Source: an uncultured Eubacteriales bacterium (GTDB lineage: Bacteria > Bacillota > Clostridia > Oscillospirales > Acutalibacteraceae). Taken from it: 64,000 nt of DNA. The notes beneath the pieces are model-generated. The model saw only the letters and a list, made by a program, of their open reading frames with translations, was not told the origin of the DNA and made no database searches. Within the stretch, counting starts at the first letter, position 1, and every line of letters starts with the position of its first letter. Shown here piece after piece: positions 9,214 through 18,719 of this stretch. The stretch lies in assembly GCA_948933715.1 (NCBI GenBank), contig CAQZPH010000001.1, positions 12,885-76,884 on the forward strand, in the 5' to 3' direction. The translations under genes and the position numbers were made by a program.

Positions 9214-10548
9214 TCACCTAACTTTTTTAAACGCTGCTATAAAAAATCCATCCGTCCCATGTATGTGAGGCATTAATGTCAGTTGATTTTCTTTATCAAA
9301 AGCATTACGTTTTAATTTTAATCTTTCACAATCTATTGCTTTTGGCTCATACTCATCACTGTGCTCTAATAAAAACTTATCTGCAATATTATTGTTTTCA
9401 GACGGATTTAGTGTGCAAGTAGAGTAAACTAATGTTCCACCAGGTTTTAAAAGTTTTGCAGATTTACATAAGATATCATACTGAACTTCATAAAGCCCAC
9501 TAATTAGTGATTGCTTTTTGTCTCTTATCTCTGGTTTTCTACGTATTATCCCAAGCCCTGAACACGGTACATCACATAAAACTTTATCTACTTTATCCAA
9601 AGATACACTTGACTGTTGCGCATCTTTTTTCCCTGCTGTTATTATTGATATGCCTAATCTTTCAGCACCAGATTCTATTAGTTTTACTTTCGTATCATAC
9701 TTATCAAACGCCATTACCTTTCCTTTATTTTGCATTAATTCTGCTAAAGTAAATGTTTTCCCTCCAGGTGCTGCGCATACATCCATTACAACCTGACCGG
9801 GTTTCGGATCTAAAATTTTACAGCAAACCTGTGATGCTACATCTTGCACGTGAAACAAACCTTTTTTAAAACTCTCTAGCCTATCAATTTGACCTGTTAA
9901 AGATAATTCTAAAGCATTATTTATAATATTGGATTTAGATGTTTTAACGCCTTCACTATTTAACATTTCTTCTAAATCTTCTAAACACGTTTTTAAAGTG
10001 TTCACTCGTATATTAACAGGCGGCCTACCAGAAAAACATTTTAAAACCTCCACTGTATTTTCTTTACCATAAGATTTTAAAAAAAGATCAATTATCCATG
10101 TCGGGCATGAATATTCAACACTTAAGCGCTCATACTCTGAATCTGGCAATTTAAACTTTTTGTTGTTTCTTAAAAAAGTTCTAAGCATCCCATTTATAAA
10201 ACCAGTAGCTTTACTCTTTTGAGTTACCTTAGCAAGATTAACACATTCATTAACAGCAGCAGATGGTGGTATTTTATCCATATACAAAATCTGATAAAAT
10301 CCTATTCTTAATATTTCTAAAACCTCTGGCGACATTTTATTTAAAGATATCTTAGAATACTGCGATATAATATAATTAAGAGTGATTTTTCTTTCTAAAA
10401 CACCGTAAAAAAGTGCAGTTAAAAATGAGATATCTTTTTTCGAAAGACCCGATTTCTTTATATATTTATCTATTACTATGTTTGAGTACCCTTTGTTATA
10501 ATTAACTTTTAAAAGTGCTTCTAAGGCTAATAACCGTGCACTTTCCAT
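9214..10548 (-). CDS. rsmB: 16S rRNA m5C967 methyltransferase
   Basis: RsmB/Sun family enzyme: an N-terminal NusB-like RNA-binding domain (about 1-140) followed by a Rossmann methyltransferase domain. Visible motifs are the SAM loop DVCAAPGGKT (about 252-261), CDVPCSGLG (about 316-324) with the first of two cysteines, and the catalytic YSTCTLNPSENN (about 373-384). 444 aa, as expected. Its ATG overlaps the TAA of yugP (TAATG), a sign of translational coupling. Confidence 0.94.
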   Translation of the reverse strand: MESARLLALEALLKVNYNKGYSNIVIDKYIKKSGLSKKDISFLTALFYGVLERKITLNYIISQYSKISLNKMSPEVLEILRIGFYQILYMDKIPPSAAVNECVNLAKVTQKSKATGFINGMLRTFLRNNKKFKLPDSEYERLSVEYSCPTWIIDLFLKSYGKENTVEVLKCFSGRPPVNIRVNTLKTCLEDLEEMLNSEGVKTSKSNIINNALELSLTGQIDRLESFKKGLFHVQDVASQVCCKILDPKPGQVVMDVCAAPGGKTFTLAELMQNKGKVMAFDKYDTKVKLIESGAERLGISIITAGKKDAQQSSVSLDKVDKVLCDVPCSGLGIIRRKPEIRDKKQSLISGLYEVQYDILCKSAKLLKPGGTLVYSTCTLNPSENNNIADKFLLEHSDEYEPKAIDCERLKLKRNAFDKENQLTLMPHIHGTDGFFIAAFKKVR

Positions 10549-11255
10549 TAATCATTACCTCTTCGGTTTCCCGCTATTAAAATTAATCTTAAAAGAGATA
10601 ATATAGCTGTAAACGTTGCTGCAAGGTAAGTCATAGCTGCGGCGCTTAAAACTTTTTTTGCTCCTTCTAGTTCTTCACCATAAAGCGCATCTGTTTGCTC
10701 AAGAGTCTCAATGGCCCTTCTACTTGCATCAAATTCAACTGGTAATGTTATTAACTGAAAAAGAACAGCTAAACTAAATAACGCTATACCTATATTAACA
10801 ATAAAGTCATATTGAACCGGCAACATAAGGCCAATAAATATAAAGGGCATTGATAAAGTTGATCCTATATTAGTAACCGGTACCAAAGCTTTTCTTATTT
10901 TCATTGGAGAATATCCATTTGCATGTTGAACAGCATGACCGGCTTCATGAGCTGCTACTCCCACTGCTGCTACTGATTCCGATGAATAAACAGAATCAGA
11001 TAACCTTATAACATCTGTTCTCGGATCAAAATGATCATTAAGTTCTCCTCTTATATGTTCTACTGTTACATTTGTAATTCCATGTTGCATTAGCACTTTT
11101 GTTGCAGCATCTGCACCAGTTAGCCCTTTAGTATTTCTAACTTTAGAATATTTAGAAAACGTACTATGAACTTTAAACTGCGCATAAAGAGAAACTATAA
11201 GTGCAGGTATCATAAACAAAAAATAAGTATAATCAAAATAATAAAATCCGTACAT
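10548..11255 (-). CDS. yugP: membrane zinc metallopeptidase, YugP family
   Basis: Predicted membrane-embedded zinc protease of the DUF2270/YugP type; substrate not known. It has an N-terminal hydrophobic helix (about 4-22). The zinc-binding HEAGH motif is followed by AVQHANGY (about residues 104-116). Two or three more hydrophobic segments follow (about 130-170, 205-228). 235 aa, the normal size. In many Clostridia it sits between fmt and rsmB exactly as here, suggesting a housekeeping role. ATG preceded by AGGAGG. Confidence 0.88.
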   Translation of the reverse strand: MYGFYYFDYTYFLFMIPALIVSLYAQFKVHSTFSKYSKVRNTKGLTGADAATKVLMQHGITNVTVEHIRGELNDHFDPRTDVIRLSDSVYSSESVAAVGVAAHEAGHAVQHANGYSPMKIRKALVPVTNIGSTLSMPFIFIGLMLPVQYDFIVNIGIALFSLAVLFQLITLPVEFDASRRAIETLEQTDALYGEELEGAKKVLSAAAMTYLAATFTAILSLLRLILIAGNRRGND

Positions 11256-11267
11256 AAATTTTTCCTC

Positions 11268-12191
11268 CTATTTTAAAACTGTTTTTGGGTCTAATTTATA
11301 GCCCCTAAAAAAATCTTCTGCTTTCATACGTTTTTTTGATTCCATTTGTAGTTCAATAATTTCAATAGAAGTATTGTTTCCACAACACACAATAAATGGA
11401 TAAATACTTTTTACTTCTCCGGGAGTTCCTACAATAGGTTTTGATACAGCTGTTTTATATATTTTTAAGGTTTTCCCATCTAAGGTTGTCATGGCTATAG
11501 GCCAAGGATTAAGGCCCCTTACTAAATTGTGTATCTTTTCTGCTTTATCATTCCAGTCAATCTTAGATAAAGATTTATTAAGCATTGGTGCATAAGTTGA
11601 TAAACTATCATCTTGTTTTTTTCTTAATATACTTCCCTTTTTTACTTTTTCTATAGTATCCATTAAAAGTTCTGCACCCATTAAACGCAACCTATCATAA
11701 AGCTCTTTTGAGGTTTCATCTTCATTTATTTGCGTGCTAGCTTGCAAAAGTATATCACCTGTATCAAGACCTTCATCCATATACATAGTAGTTATACCTG
11801 TGGTTTTTTCTCCATTTATAACAGACCACTGTATAGGAGCTGCCCCTCTGTATTTGGGTAACAAAGAACCATGAACGTTTATGCAACCCATCGGTGGTAT
11901 TTTTAAAATGTTACCTGGTAATATTTTACCATAAGCTACTACAATCATCAACTCCGGTTTTAATGATAATATTAATTCGTATGTCTCTTCTGATTTTAAA
12001 CTATCCGGTTGATACACCGGTATACCGTGCTTTAAAGCCACTTCCTTAATAGGCGATGCTGTTAAAACATAGCCCCTTCCCCTTTTTTTGTCTGGCTGTG
12101 TAAATACCCCAACTATTTCATGGTTGGAACTTATTAGCTTTTCAAGGCAAGGCACTGCAAAATCCGGAGTACCCATAAAAATGATTCTCAT
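11268..12191 (-). CDS. fmt: methionyl-tRNA formyltransferase
   Basis: Transfers a formyl group from 10-formyl-THF to Met-tRNA for translation initiation. The catalytic N-terminal domain includes FMGTPDFAVP at the start. The active-site block is INVHGSLLPKYRGAAPIQW (about 105-123), with the catalytic Asn/His/Asp set. The C-terminal OB-fold begins around residue 205. 307 aa, full length. The start ATG has AGGTGATAAC upstream. It would normally follow def closely, but here about 200 bp containing a cloverleaf palindrome separates the two. Confidence 0.96.
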   Translation of the reverse strand: MRIIFMGTPDFAVPCLEKLISSNHEIVGVFTQPDKKRGRGYVLTASPIKEVALKHGIPVYQPDSLKSEETYELILSLKPELMIVVAYGKILPGNILKIPPMGCINVHGSLLPKYRGAAPIQWSVINGEKTTGITTMYMDEGLDTGDILLQASTQINEDETSKELYDRLRLMGAELLMDTIEKVKKGSILRKKQDDSLSTYAPMLNKSLSKIDWNDKAEKIHNLVRGLNPWPIAMTTLDGKTLKIYKTAVSKPIVGTPGEVKSIYPFIVCCGNNTSIEIIELQMESKKRMKAEDFFRGYKLDPKTVLK

Positions 12192-12241
12192 GTTATCACC
12201 TGTTTAAAATTTTATATATTTAAAAATTAGGTTTTATAAAA

Positions 12242-12360
12242 GGCACCTCCTATGCATTAAAAATGCATAGGCCACATCAAAAATCCTATTTATATTTTTA
12301 ATTTTGTTTCCGTGATGTGGCCGCGAAGGCAATTCAAAAAATTTCCTTCGCTGAGGTGCC
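12242..12360. repeat. 119-bp cloverleaf palindromic element between def and fmt
   Basis: An outer 8-bp perfect stem (12242-12249 with 12353-12360, GGCACCTC/GAGGTGCC) encloses three hairpins. Hairpin 1 is a 9-bp stem with a 3-base loop (12250-12258/12262-12270). Hairpin 2 is a 9-bp stem with a 33-base loop (12271-12279/12313-12321). Hairpin 3 has a 6-bp core (12324-12329/12345-12350). Only about two bases lie between hairpins 2 and 3 and before the outer stem, and none elsewhere. On the minus strand, the sense of def and fmt, the outer stem is followed by TTTT, so partial termination between the genes is possible. No ORF. Same architecture as 38101-38223 with unrelated sequence. Confidence 0.75.
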
Positions 12361-12393
12361 CCCCTTTTTACTTTTCTTCACTTAATTTATAAG

Positions 12394-12870
12394 TTACTTT
12401 TCTACTTCTAGTTCGGAACTATCAAGCATACGTATTACATGCTCTTTAAATAATATTCCGTCAAGATGATCAATCTCATGGCAAAATGCTCTTGCTAATA
12501 AAGCTTCTCCCTCATAAACATGTTCCTTACCAAATCTATCTTGTGCCTTAACCTTAACATTCATTGGTCTTCTAGTTATACCATATTCGCCCGGGCAAGA
12601 TAAACACCCTTCTGCATCTTCTTGCATTCCCGATGATTCTATAATTTTAGGATTAACTAATTCTATTATCTTATCTTCTTCATATAAAATAACGATCACT
12701 CTTTTAAGAACACCTACCTGAGGTGCTGCTAACCCTACACCATCTTTTAAAGTCATCGTTTCTTTCATATCGTCAATAAGCTGAGCTAACCTATCGTCAA
12801 ACCTTTCAACAACCCTACATTTCTTTGTTAATATCGGATCCCCTTCTAATACTATATTTCTAATTGCCAT
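12394..12870 (-). CDS. def: peptide deformylase
   Basis: Fe/Zn hydrolase removing the N-formyl group from nascent proteins, the functional counterpart of Fmt. The three family motifs are present: GVGLAAPQVG (about residues 44-53), EGCLSCPG with the metal-binding cysteine (about 87-94) and FCHEIDHLDG with the HExxH-type metal site (about 129-138). 158 aa, close to the usual 150-170. It follows priA by 25 bp. Confidence 0.95.
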   Translation of the reverse strand: MAIRNIVLEGDPILTKKCRVVERFDDRLAQLIDDMKETMTLKDGVGLAAPQVGVLKRVIVILYEEDKIIELVNPKIIESSGMQEDAEGCLSCPGEYGITRRPMNVKVKAQDRFGKEHVYEGEALLARAFCHEIDHLDGILFKEHVIRMLDSSELEVEK

Positions 12871-12895
12871 AATATATTATCTTACCCTTTCTATT

Positions 12896-15355
12896 TTACA
12901 AAATTGCGTCTGGATTTACATCAAAAAATATACCCACACTTGAATATTCTTTATACTTTAAAAATTTAATAAGTAATTCTCTTATAATCATTCTAACACT
13001 TTTTTCATCCCTAAACTTTACAATTATTTTATACCTATATTTATTATTCACCTTTAAAACCTGCGCCGGTGACGGGCCCAAAACTCTAATAGCAACAGAG
13101 GAATACTTAGAATTTACTATATCCTTTAAGTCTTTAAAAAAAGACATCGAAGCTTTTAAAACCTTTTGCTCTTTTTCTCCTACAAATCCAATAACAAATA
13201 TATTAGCAAATGGAGGATATAACATAGCCTGTCTTATTTTTATTTCATCATTATAAAATGAATCATAATCCTGCATCGCAGCCAGTTTTATAATTGGATT
13301 TTCAGGAGTAAGCGTTTGAATTATTGCAGTACCTGCATCTTTAGCTCTCCCAGAACGACCTACAACCTGGGTCAGCAAAGAAAAGGTTCTTTCATAACTT
13401 CTAAAGTCTTCACTATAAAGAGATTGGTCCGCTGATAAAACCCCAACAAGCGTGACACTTGGGAAATTTAGCCCCTTAGCTACCATTTGAGTCCCAAGCA
13501 TAATATCATACTCACCGTTTTCAAATTCTTTTAGTTTTTTGTCATACGAAAACTTTGACGTCATGGTATCTGCATCCATACGTAGGACTCTTGCTTTGGG
13601 AAACAGTAAATTTAAGTCCTCTTCTATTTTTTGAGTCCCTTGTCCTACATATTTAAGTTGATGTTCATGGCAATTGGGGCACTCATCAGTTATATCCATT
13701 GAAAAGCCACAATAATGGCACATAAGTTTTTTATTTGCCAAATGATAAGTTAGTGATATACTGCAGTTTGGGCAAACCACAACCTCTGAACATGTCCTGC
13801 AAGAAACAAACGTATTATATCCTCGTCTATTAAGCAAGAGTATCGATTGTTTCTTTTTTTCAATGTTTTCAAGAAGTTTAACTTTTAGCTCAGAACTAAA
13901 AGCACTAAGATTTCCGGCTTCTATTTCTTTATTCATATCAACAATTGTAACTTCCGGTAATTTTGCTCCCGAATATCTACTTTTTAAAGAGTCTAAATTA
14001 TATTTTTTATTCTGCGCTAAAAAGAAGCTTTCAATAGAAGGTGTGGCAGAAGAAAGCAATAATAAACTTTTATGATAAAAACATCTAAACTTAGCAATAT
14101 CACGGGCATGAAATCTCGGTGTTGCATCAGATTTATAGCTATATTCTTGTTCCTCATCCATTATTATAAGGCCTACATTTTCAAATGGCGCAAACACTGC
14201 GGAGCGCGTCCCAACTACTACACTTACCGTGCCATCTTTTACTTTTTTGTATTCATCAAGGCGTTCCCCTTTAGACAATCCGCTGTGAAAAACCGCTACT
14301 TTGCCATGAAATCTCCCTTTAAAAATAGCAACCATCTGTGGAGTCAGGGCAATTTCTGGAACCATAACTATGACATTTTTCCCATCACTTACAACATCAT
14401 CTATAACTTTCATAAATACTGATGTTTTTCCACTTCCAGTTATTCCATAAAGCAAAGAAACTTTATATTCCCCTGATTTATACTGTTTATATATAGAATC
14501 ATAAGCCTTACTTTGCTCGTTTGTTAACACAATCTCATCAGTCGATTGAGTAAAATTAATATCCTTATATGGGTCTCTATATACTTCATTCTCAAAATAT
14601 ACAACTAGTTCTTTTTTAACTAAATTGTCTACTACAGTGATTCCAGCTCCAGTAAAATAATTAAGCTCTTTTATAGAAACTCCCCTAGAATGCTCTTTAA
14701 GAAAATCACATACTACCTTTTGCTTTGCAGTTAATTTTATATCTTCTTGTGGAGGGCATTCATTTAGCTTAACCATTTTTACCTTTGCATCACCAATATT
14801 GCGCCTTTTAATTTCTTTTTTCTCAACTATATTTTTCTCTTCTAGGTCTTCTAAAGCTTTTAGTGCAAGGGCTCCAAATTTGTTAATCAAAGTTTCCCGA
14901 GAGATGCTACCCTTTTTACGCTGAAAATATAAAATTAAATCCTTTTGCACCTGAGTAAAACCTAAAAATAGTGCTTCGTCTATTTTACCACAAAGCCTAT
15001 ACTGTTCATACAGTTTAAAGTTTAAACCTGTAGGTAACATGAGTTTAACCGCATCAAAAATAGTGCAAAAATATTTTTGCTTAATAAACTCTGCAAGCTT
15101 TAGCATTTCATCACTTAAAAGCGGTGCTTGATCAAGCACCGCAAAAATTGTTTTTATCTTATCAAAATCAGATGTAGCTGCTGTTTGTAAAACAATTCCC
15201 TGGCGTTTTTTATTGCCCATTCCAAATGGCACTAATACCCTGCATCCTGGTTTTATATCGTCTACCCATTTATCAGGCACAATATAATCATAAAGTTTAT
15301 CAAGATGAAAAACTATATGATCAACTGCTACCTTTACAATAAATTTTTCAGCCAT
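12896..15355 (-). CDS. priA: primosomal protein N' (replication restart helicase PriA)
   Basis: Superfamily 2 DNA helicase that reloads the replisome at stalled forks. An N-terminal 3'-end-binding domain spans about 1-110. The helicase core has Walker A GITGSGKTSV (about 308-317) and the DEEQ box in IIMDEEQEYSY (about 404-414). The zinc-binding cysteine pairs follow (CRTCSEVVVCPNC, CHYCG, CPNC; about 530-580). 819 aa from the ATG at 15355, which has GGAG six bases upstream; an in-frame TTG at 15367 is less likely. In Bacillus coaBC lies between rpoZ and priA; here it is missing. Confidence 0.94.
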   Translation of the reverse strand: MAEKFIVKVAVDHIVFHLDKLYDYIVPDKWVDDIKPGCRVLVPFGMGNKKRQGIVLQTAATSDFDKIKTIFAVLDQAPLLSDEMLKLAEFIKQKYFCTIFDAVKLMLPTGLNFKLYEQYRLCGKIDEALFLGFTQVQKDLILYFQRKKGSISRETLINKFGALALKALEDLEEKNIVEKKEIKRRNIGDAKVKMVKLNECPPQEDIKLTAKQKVVCDFLKEHSRGVSIKELNYFTGAGITVVDNLVKKELVVYFENEVYRDPYKDINFTQSTDEIVLTNEQSKAYDSIYKQYKSGEYKVSLLYGITGSGKTSVFMKVIDDVVSDGKNVIVMVPEIALTPQMVAIFKGRFHGKVAVFHSGLSKGERLDEYKKVKDGTVSVVVGTRSAVFAPFENVGLIIMDEEQEYSYKSDATPRFHARDIAKFRCFYHKSLLLLSSATPSIESFFLAQNKKYNLDSLKSRYSGAKLPEVTIVDMNKEIEAGNLSAFSSELKVKLLENIEKKKQSILLLNRRGYNTFVSCRTCSEVVVCPNCSISLTYHLANKKLMCHYCGFSMDITDECPNCHEHQLKYVGQGTQKIEEDLNLLFPKARVLRMDADTMTSKFSYDKKLKEFENGEYDIMLGTQMVAKGLNFPSVTLVGVLSADQSLYSEDFRSYERTFSLLTQVVGRSGRAKDAGTAIIQTLTPENPIIKLAAMQDYDSFYNDEIKIRQAMLYPPFANIFVIGFVGEKEQKVLKASMSFFKDLKDIVNSKYSSVAIRVLGPSPAQVLKVNNKYRYKIIVKFRDEKSVRMIIRELLIKFLKYKEYSSVGIFFDVNPDAIL

Positions 15356-15380
15356 ATTGTTCTCCAATTATAAAAAAGTT

Positions 15381-15584
15381 TTAACCCTCAATTGGTGGTT
15401 CTATGATTTCATATTTATGGTCTTTAAAATCTTTGATTGCAAGATTAACGGGTTTTTCAATAATAATTTTCCCTTCTTGTTCTGCTTCGCTTGATATTTC
15501 TCTTGCTCTTTTAGCAACCCCTATAACCAGTGAATATCTACTTTTCTTTCCAGATAACATTTCATCTATTGATGATTTTTGCAT
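15381..15584 (-). CDS. rpoZ: RNA polymerase omega subunit
   Basis: Small (67 aa) subunit that wraps the beta' C-terminus and aids RNA polymerase assembly. It matches Firmicute omega in length and in the core SRYSLVIGVAKRARE, which contains the ALV-x-x-AKRAR-like helix. The gene overlaps the end of gmk by 19 bp, the same arrangement as in Bacillus. The start ATG follows GGGGTG at suitable spacing. Confidence 0.88.
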   Translation of the reverse strand: MQKSSIDEMLSGKKSRYSLVIGVAKRAREISSEAEQEGKIIIEKPVNLAIKDFKDHKYEIIEPPIEG

Positions 15585-16189
15585 TGCGATAACACCCCAC
15601 TAATAATATTTTTCATTCTATCAGATTTTAATTTTTCAGCATTAATAATATTGCATATATCTCTAACACAATTATCAACATTGTCATTTATAACAACATA
15701 ATCATATATGTATGAAGATTCTATTTCTTGCTTTGCTCTTTCAAGACGTCTTTTTAAGCTTTCATCAGTTTCAGTAGATCTTTTTACGAGCCTTGACGAT
15801 AAAGCTTCAATCGACGGTGGTAAAATAAATATACTGACTGAATCACTGCATTTTTCTTTTATTTGTTTTGCTCCATTTACATCTATTTTTAATATTACAT
15901 CTTTTCCGTCTTCCATTAATTTATCAACTGATCTTTTTAATGTTCCGTAATAATTCCCACAATATTGTGTATATTCTAGCATTCCATTACTAGATATTAT
16001 TTCTTTAAAATCCTTTTCTGAAACAAAAATATAATCCCTTTTATCTACCTCGTTGTTTCTTGCTTTTCTTGTTGTCATAGATACCGATTTTTCTATATTC
16101 TTATTTATACTAAAAATTTTTTCTATAATTGTATCTTTTCCTGAACCTGATGGACCAGATAGGACAATTAATAACCCCTTATTGCTCAT
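15566..16189 (-). CDS. gmk: guanylate kinase
   Basis: Phosphorylates GMP to GDP. P-loop GPSGSGKDT at about residues 11-19 (Asp replaces the commoner Ser after Lys), the GMP-binding [11 protein letters not shown] region near 37-47 and YCGNYYGT near 78-85. I chose the ATG at 16189 ([12 protein letters not shown]), which gives 207 aa, the family length, and lies inside the last codons of remA (11-bp overlap) with GAGGAGG upstream. The longer frame running to 16294 only adds out-of-frame remA sequence. Confidence 0.94.
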   Translation of the reverse strand: MSNKGLLIVLSGPSGSGKDTIIEKIFSINKNIEKSVSMTTRKARNNEVDKRDYIFVSEKDFKEIISSNGMLEYTQYCGNYYGTLKRSVDKLMEDGKDVILKIDVNGAKQIKEKCSDSVSIFILPPSIEALSSRLVKRSTETDESLKRRLERAKQEIESSYIYDYVVINDNVDNCVRDICNIINAEKLKSDRMKNIISGVLSQCKNHQ

Positions 16190-16454
16190 ACAATTCCATA
16201 TCCTCCTCTTCTTTATAATATTCTCCTTTAAACCTATTGGCAATAGTCTCTGGCTGCAATGCCGAAAGCACAACATGTTCACTATCTGTAACAATTACAG
16301 CCCTAGTTCTACGGCCACATGTGGCATCTATTAATTCATTTCTATCTCTTGCATCAGTAATAACACGTTTTATTGGTGCAGATTCAGGGTTTACTATAGT
16401 AACAATTCTAGACGAAGAAATCATATTGCCAAACCCTATATTAATAAACTTCAT
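16179..16454 (-). CDS. remA: extracellular matrix regulator RemA/YlzA family (DUF370)
   Basis: 91-aa DNA-binding regulator family; in Bacillus subtilis RemA activates matrix and osmoprotection genes by forming a ring that wraps DNA. The conserved N-terminus [18 protein letters not shown] and the arginine-rich [15 protein letters not shown] segment are present. It lies between yicC and gmk as in Bacillus. Many non-biofilm Clostridia carry it, so the regulon here is not predictable. Confidence 0.92.
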   Translation of the reverse strand: MKFINIGFGNMISSSRIVTIVNPESAPIKRVITDARDRNELIDATCGRRTRAVIVTDSEHVVLSALQPETIANRFKGEYYKEEEDMELYEQ

Positions 16455-16553
16455 AAATTGCTCTCCTTTTTAATTTGTGTATAATAAAAATATTTACTAG
16501 TTATATTAAATATTTTTAATGTCTATTAAAACATACATAAACTTTATATAAAA

Positions 16554-17435
16554 TCATTCTATGTTCTGCACCTGTTCACGAATCTTTTCAATTTGTACTT
16601 TTAATTCAACAATCATGCTAGATATATCAACATCTTGCACTTTGGATCCTATTGTATTTACCTCTCTATTTAATTCTTGAACTAAAAACTCCATTTTTCG
16701 GCCTACTTCACCATCTGATTCTAATAAACTCCGAAACTGATCTATATGACTTTTAATCCGAACCGTCTCTTCATCTATAGCCGTTTTATCTGCAAATATT
16801 GCAACTTCTGTTAATATTCTATTTTCATCAATAGTTAATTTTTCTTCATTAATAAATTCACTGATGCTTTGTCTTAATCTACACTTATAAGAATTTAAAA
16901 TATCAGGCATTCTCTTTTCAATATCATTAACAATTGAAAAAATCAAGTCTAGCCTTGAACCTATATCAATTTTTAATCTTTGTCCTTCTTTTTCTCGCAT
17001 CATAATAAGATCATCTAAAGCTAAGTTAGTAGTCTCTGCCACTTTTGACGTTAGTAGGTTTTCATCAAGTTGTAATTTATCTGCAACTAATACATCTTGG
17101 AATTTTGATAAAAGCGACAATGACATATCATCAACTAAATTATATTGTTTTTTTAGATCAGCTAAAGCCCTAAAATATGCTCCAGCTGCCTCATGATTAA
17201 CAGAAACATTTTTAAGATGGTCAAATCCTTCTATATTTAAAATAACATCACATTTTCCTCTTATAAGTTTTGTTCTTACAATATCCCTTACCTTTTCTTC
17301 TAAGAAAACACAGCCTTTTGGAACTTTAGCTGAAAACTCAAAATATCTGTGATTTAAGGATTTAATTTCAATTGATATCACTCCAAGTGAATCTGACAAT
17401 TGACTTTTGCCATACCCTGTCATGCTTTTAATCAA
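16554..17435 (-). CDS. yicC: YicC/YloC family endoribonuclease
   Basis: 293-aa protein of the YicC family, members of which are single-strand-specific endoribonucleases involved in sRNA/mRNA turnover. The N-terminus IKSMTGYGKSQL is the family hallmark, and the C-terminal DUF1732 part contains VQELNREVNTIGSK (about residues 252-265). The start is a TTG at 17435, spaced from GAGGGT, giving the normal MIKSMTGYG start; an ATG at 17423 would remove four conserved residues. It heads the remA-gmk-rpoZ group after a gap of about 100 bp. Confidence 0.92.
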   Translation of the reverse strand: MIKSMTGYGKSQLSDSLGVISIEIKSLNHRYFEFSAKVPKGCVFLEEKVRDIVRTKLIRGKCDVILNIEGFDHLKNVSVNHEAAGAYFRALADLKKQYNLVDDMSLSLLSKFQDVLVADKLQLDENLLTSKVAETTNLALDDLIMMREKEGQRLKIDIGSRLDLIFSIVNDIEKRMPDILNSYKCRLRQSISEFINEEKLTIDENRILTEVAIFADKTAIDEETVRIKSHIDQFRSLLESDGEVGRKMEFLVQELNREVNTIGSKVQDVDISSMIVELKVQIEKIREQVQNIE

Positions 17436-17534
17436 AATCTACCCTCTCAATTCAAGAAAAATAATTTTAAAATACTTACTTTATATTTTATCAATTTTTT
17501 ATAGCCTTTGTCAACCATATAAAGACCATTAAAC

Positions 17535-17569
17535 AAAAAAGAAACCTGCAAAAAACAGATTTCTTTTTT
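17535..17569 (-). terminator. intrinsic terminator after nrdR
   Basis: Hairpin of about 14 bp with one mismatch (17535-17548 with 17556-17569). Its poly-A run on the plus strand gives a U-tract on the minus strand, directly after the nrdR stop. Confidence 0.7.
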
Positions 17570-17570
17570 A

Positions 17571-18029
17571 TTACTTTTTGTCTACTAATAGTTTTTTTAG
17601 TTCATCCATCAAACTATCTACATCATCAAATTCACGGTACACTGAAGCAAATCTTACGTACGCAACTTTATCAATTTCCTTTAAAGCCTCCATAACGTAT
17701 TCACCTATATCACTTGAAGTAACTTCTCTAATCATGGAGTTGCGTATTTTTGATTCTATCTTATCAATACTATTTTCTATTAGTTCTAAAGATATCTGCC
17801 TTTTTTCACAAGACTTTAGCATTCCGTTAATTAATTTTGTTCTGTCAAAAAGTTCTCTTGATTTATCTTTCTTTATTACTATTATAGGTAAATTTTCTAT
17901 CATCTCATATGTAGTAAATCTAAAAGCACATTTTAAACATTCTCTGCGTCTTCTTATTTTTTCGCCTTCATCTGCTGGTCTTGAGTCTATAACTTTACTT
18001 TCCTCAAACCCACAATGTGGACATTTCAA
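17571..18029 (-). CDS. nrdR: transcriptional repressor NrdR
   Basis: Represses ribonucleotide reductase genes in response to (d)ATP. An N-terminal zinc ribbon CPHCG...CLKC (residues 3-34) is followed by an ATP-cone domain (about 49-139). 152 aa, typical. Downstream it has its own terminator; upstream it follows bofA by 14 bp. No NrdR box pair was seen in this window, as expected because nrd genes are elsewhere. Confidence 0.95.
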   Translation of the reverse strand: MKCPHCGFEESKVIDSRPADEGEKIRRRRECLKCAFRFTTYEMIENLPIIVIKKDKSRELFDRTKLINGMLKSCEKRQISLELIENSIDKIESKIRNSMIREVTSSDIGEYVMEALKEIDKVAYVRFASVYREFDDVDSLMDELKKLLVDKK

Positions 18030-18043
18030 TTTTATCTCTCCTT

Positions 18044-18304
18044 TTATAAGAACATATTAAAAAGCAACATCATAGTGACACCAGGTATTCCAATAACTGC
18101 TGAAATTGCTAAGGATAACAAACTTACCGGTAAAGTTACTCCTGTAACCCCCCCTACAATATTAACAATAAATAAAGTGCCCATCCCCTTAATCATAGAC
18201 AAAACCATTTTTTTAAAAGGATGCTTTGCTTTAACTATTATCTGTATTGAAATCAGAAGTAAAAACACTATAGATGCTATGAGTAATTTAATCCACAAAG
18301 GCAT
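18044..18304 (-). CDS. bofA: BofA family pro-sigma-K processing inhibitor-like protein
   Basis: 86-aa membrane protein with two hydrophobic segments (about 5-24 and 38-84). It ends in the BofA hallmark of glycine/proline turns [16 protein letters not shown]...IGIPGV. In Bacillus BofA inhibits the SpoIVFB protease that activates sigma-K; in Clostridia the family is common but the partner is less certain. The upstream neighbour DUF2508 (YaaL family) mirrors Bacillus yaaL-bofA, which supports the call. Confidence 0.85.
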   Translation of the reverse strand: MPLWIKLLIASIVFLLLISIQIIVKAKHPFKKMVLSMIKGMGTLFIVNIVGGVTGVTLPVSLLSLAISAVIGIPGVTMMLLFNMFL

Positions 18305-18330
18305 TGTCTTACAATCGTCCCTTCTTATTT

Positions 18331-18582
18331 TTACCTCTGCATAACTGAGATATCATTTGCTTTTGCTTTCTTTAATAAATATCTATACCTTGCTCGCAGG
18401 GATTCTCGTTGATAAATGCTGGCTTCTATTAAGTCTTCATCATCTTCCATTTGAAACCATGTTTCTGTGCATTCCATCTGTGCATAAAGATCGTTTAGTT
18501 CATTAAATAATTTCTTTTTAGTAGCATTTAATATATTGTGCTTATTATCTTTTGTCCAAAAAATATCCTTAACTCCACTCAC
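18331..18582 (-). CDS. DUF2508 (YaaL-like) protein
   Basis: 83-aa soluble, charged helical protein of unknown function, with alternating acidic and basic residues and a C-terminal RYRYLLKKAKA. It matches the DUF2508/YaaL type in size and in its position immediately before bofA. It is likely the first gene of a small operon with bofA and nrdR. No catalytic motif is evident. Confidence 0.75.
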   Translation of the reverse strand: MSGVKDIFWTKDNKHNILNATKKKLFNELNDLYAQMECTETWFQMEDDEDLIEASIYQRESLRARYRYLLKKAKANDISVMQR

Positions 18583-18719
18583 GTTAAAACCCCTTTCCTC
18601 AAGTAAAAAAACATTATAATGTCTAGTGTATGATTATTCTTATTCTATTGATATGATATATATTGACCATTTATTCCAGTTATTATTCAAGTTAAATCCA
18701 AAAAATCTATATAATTCCA

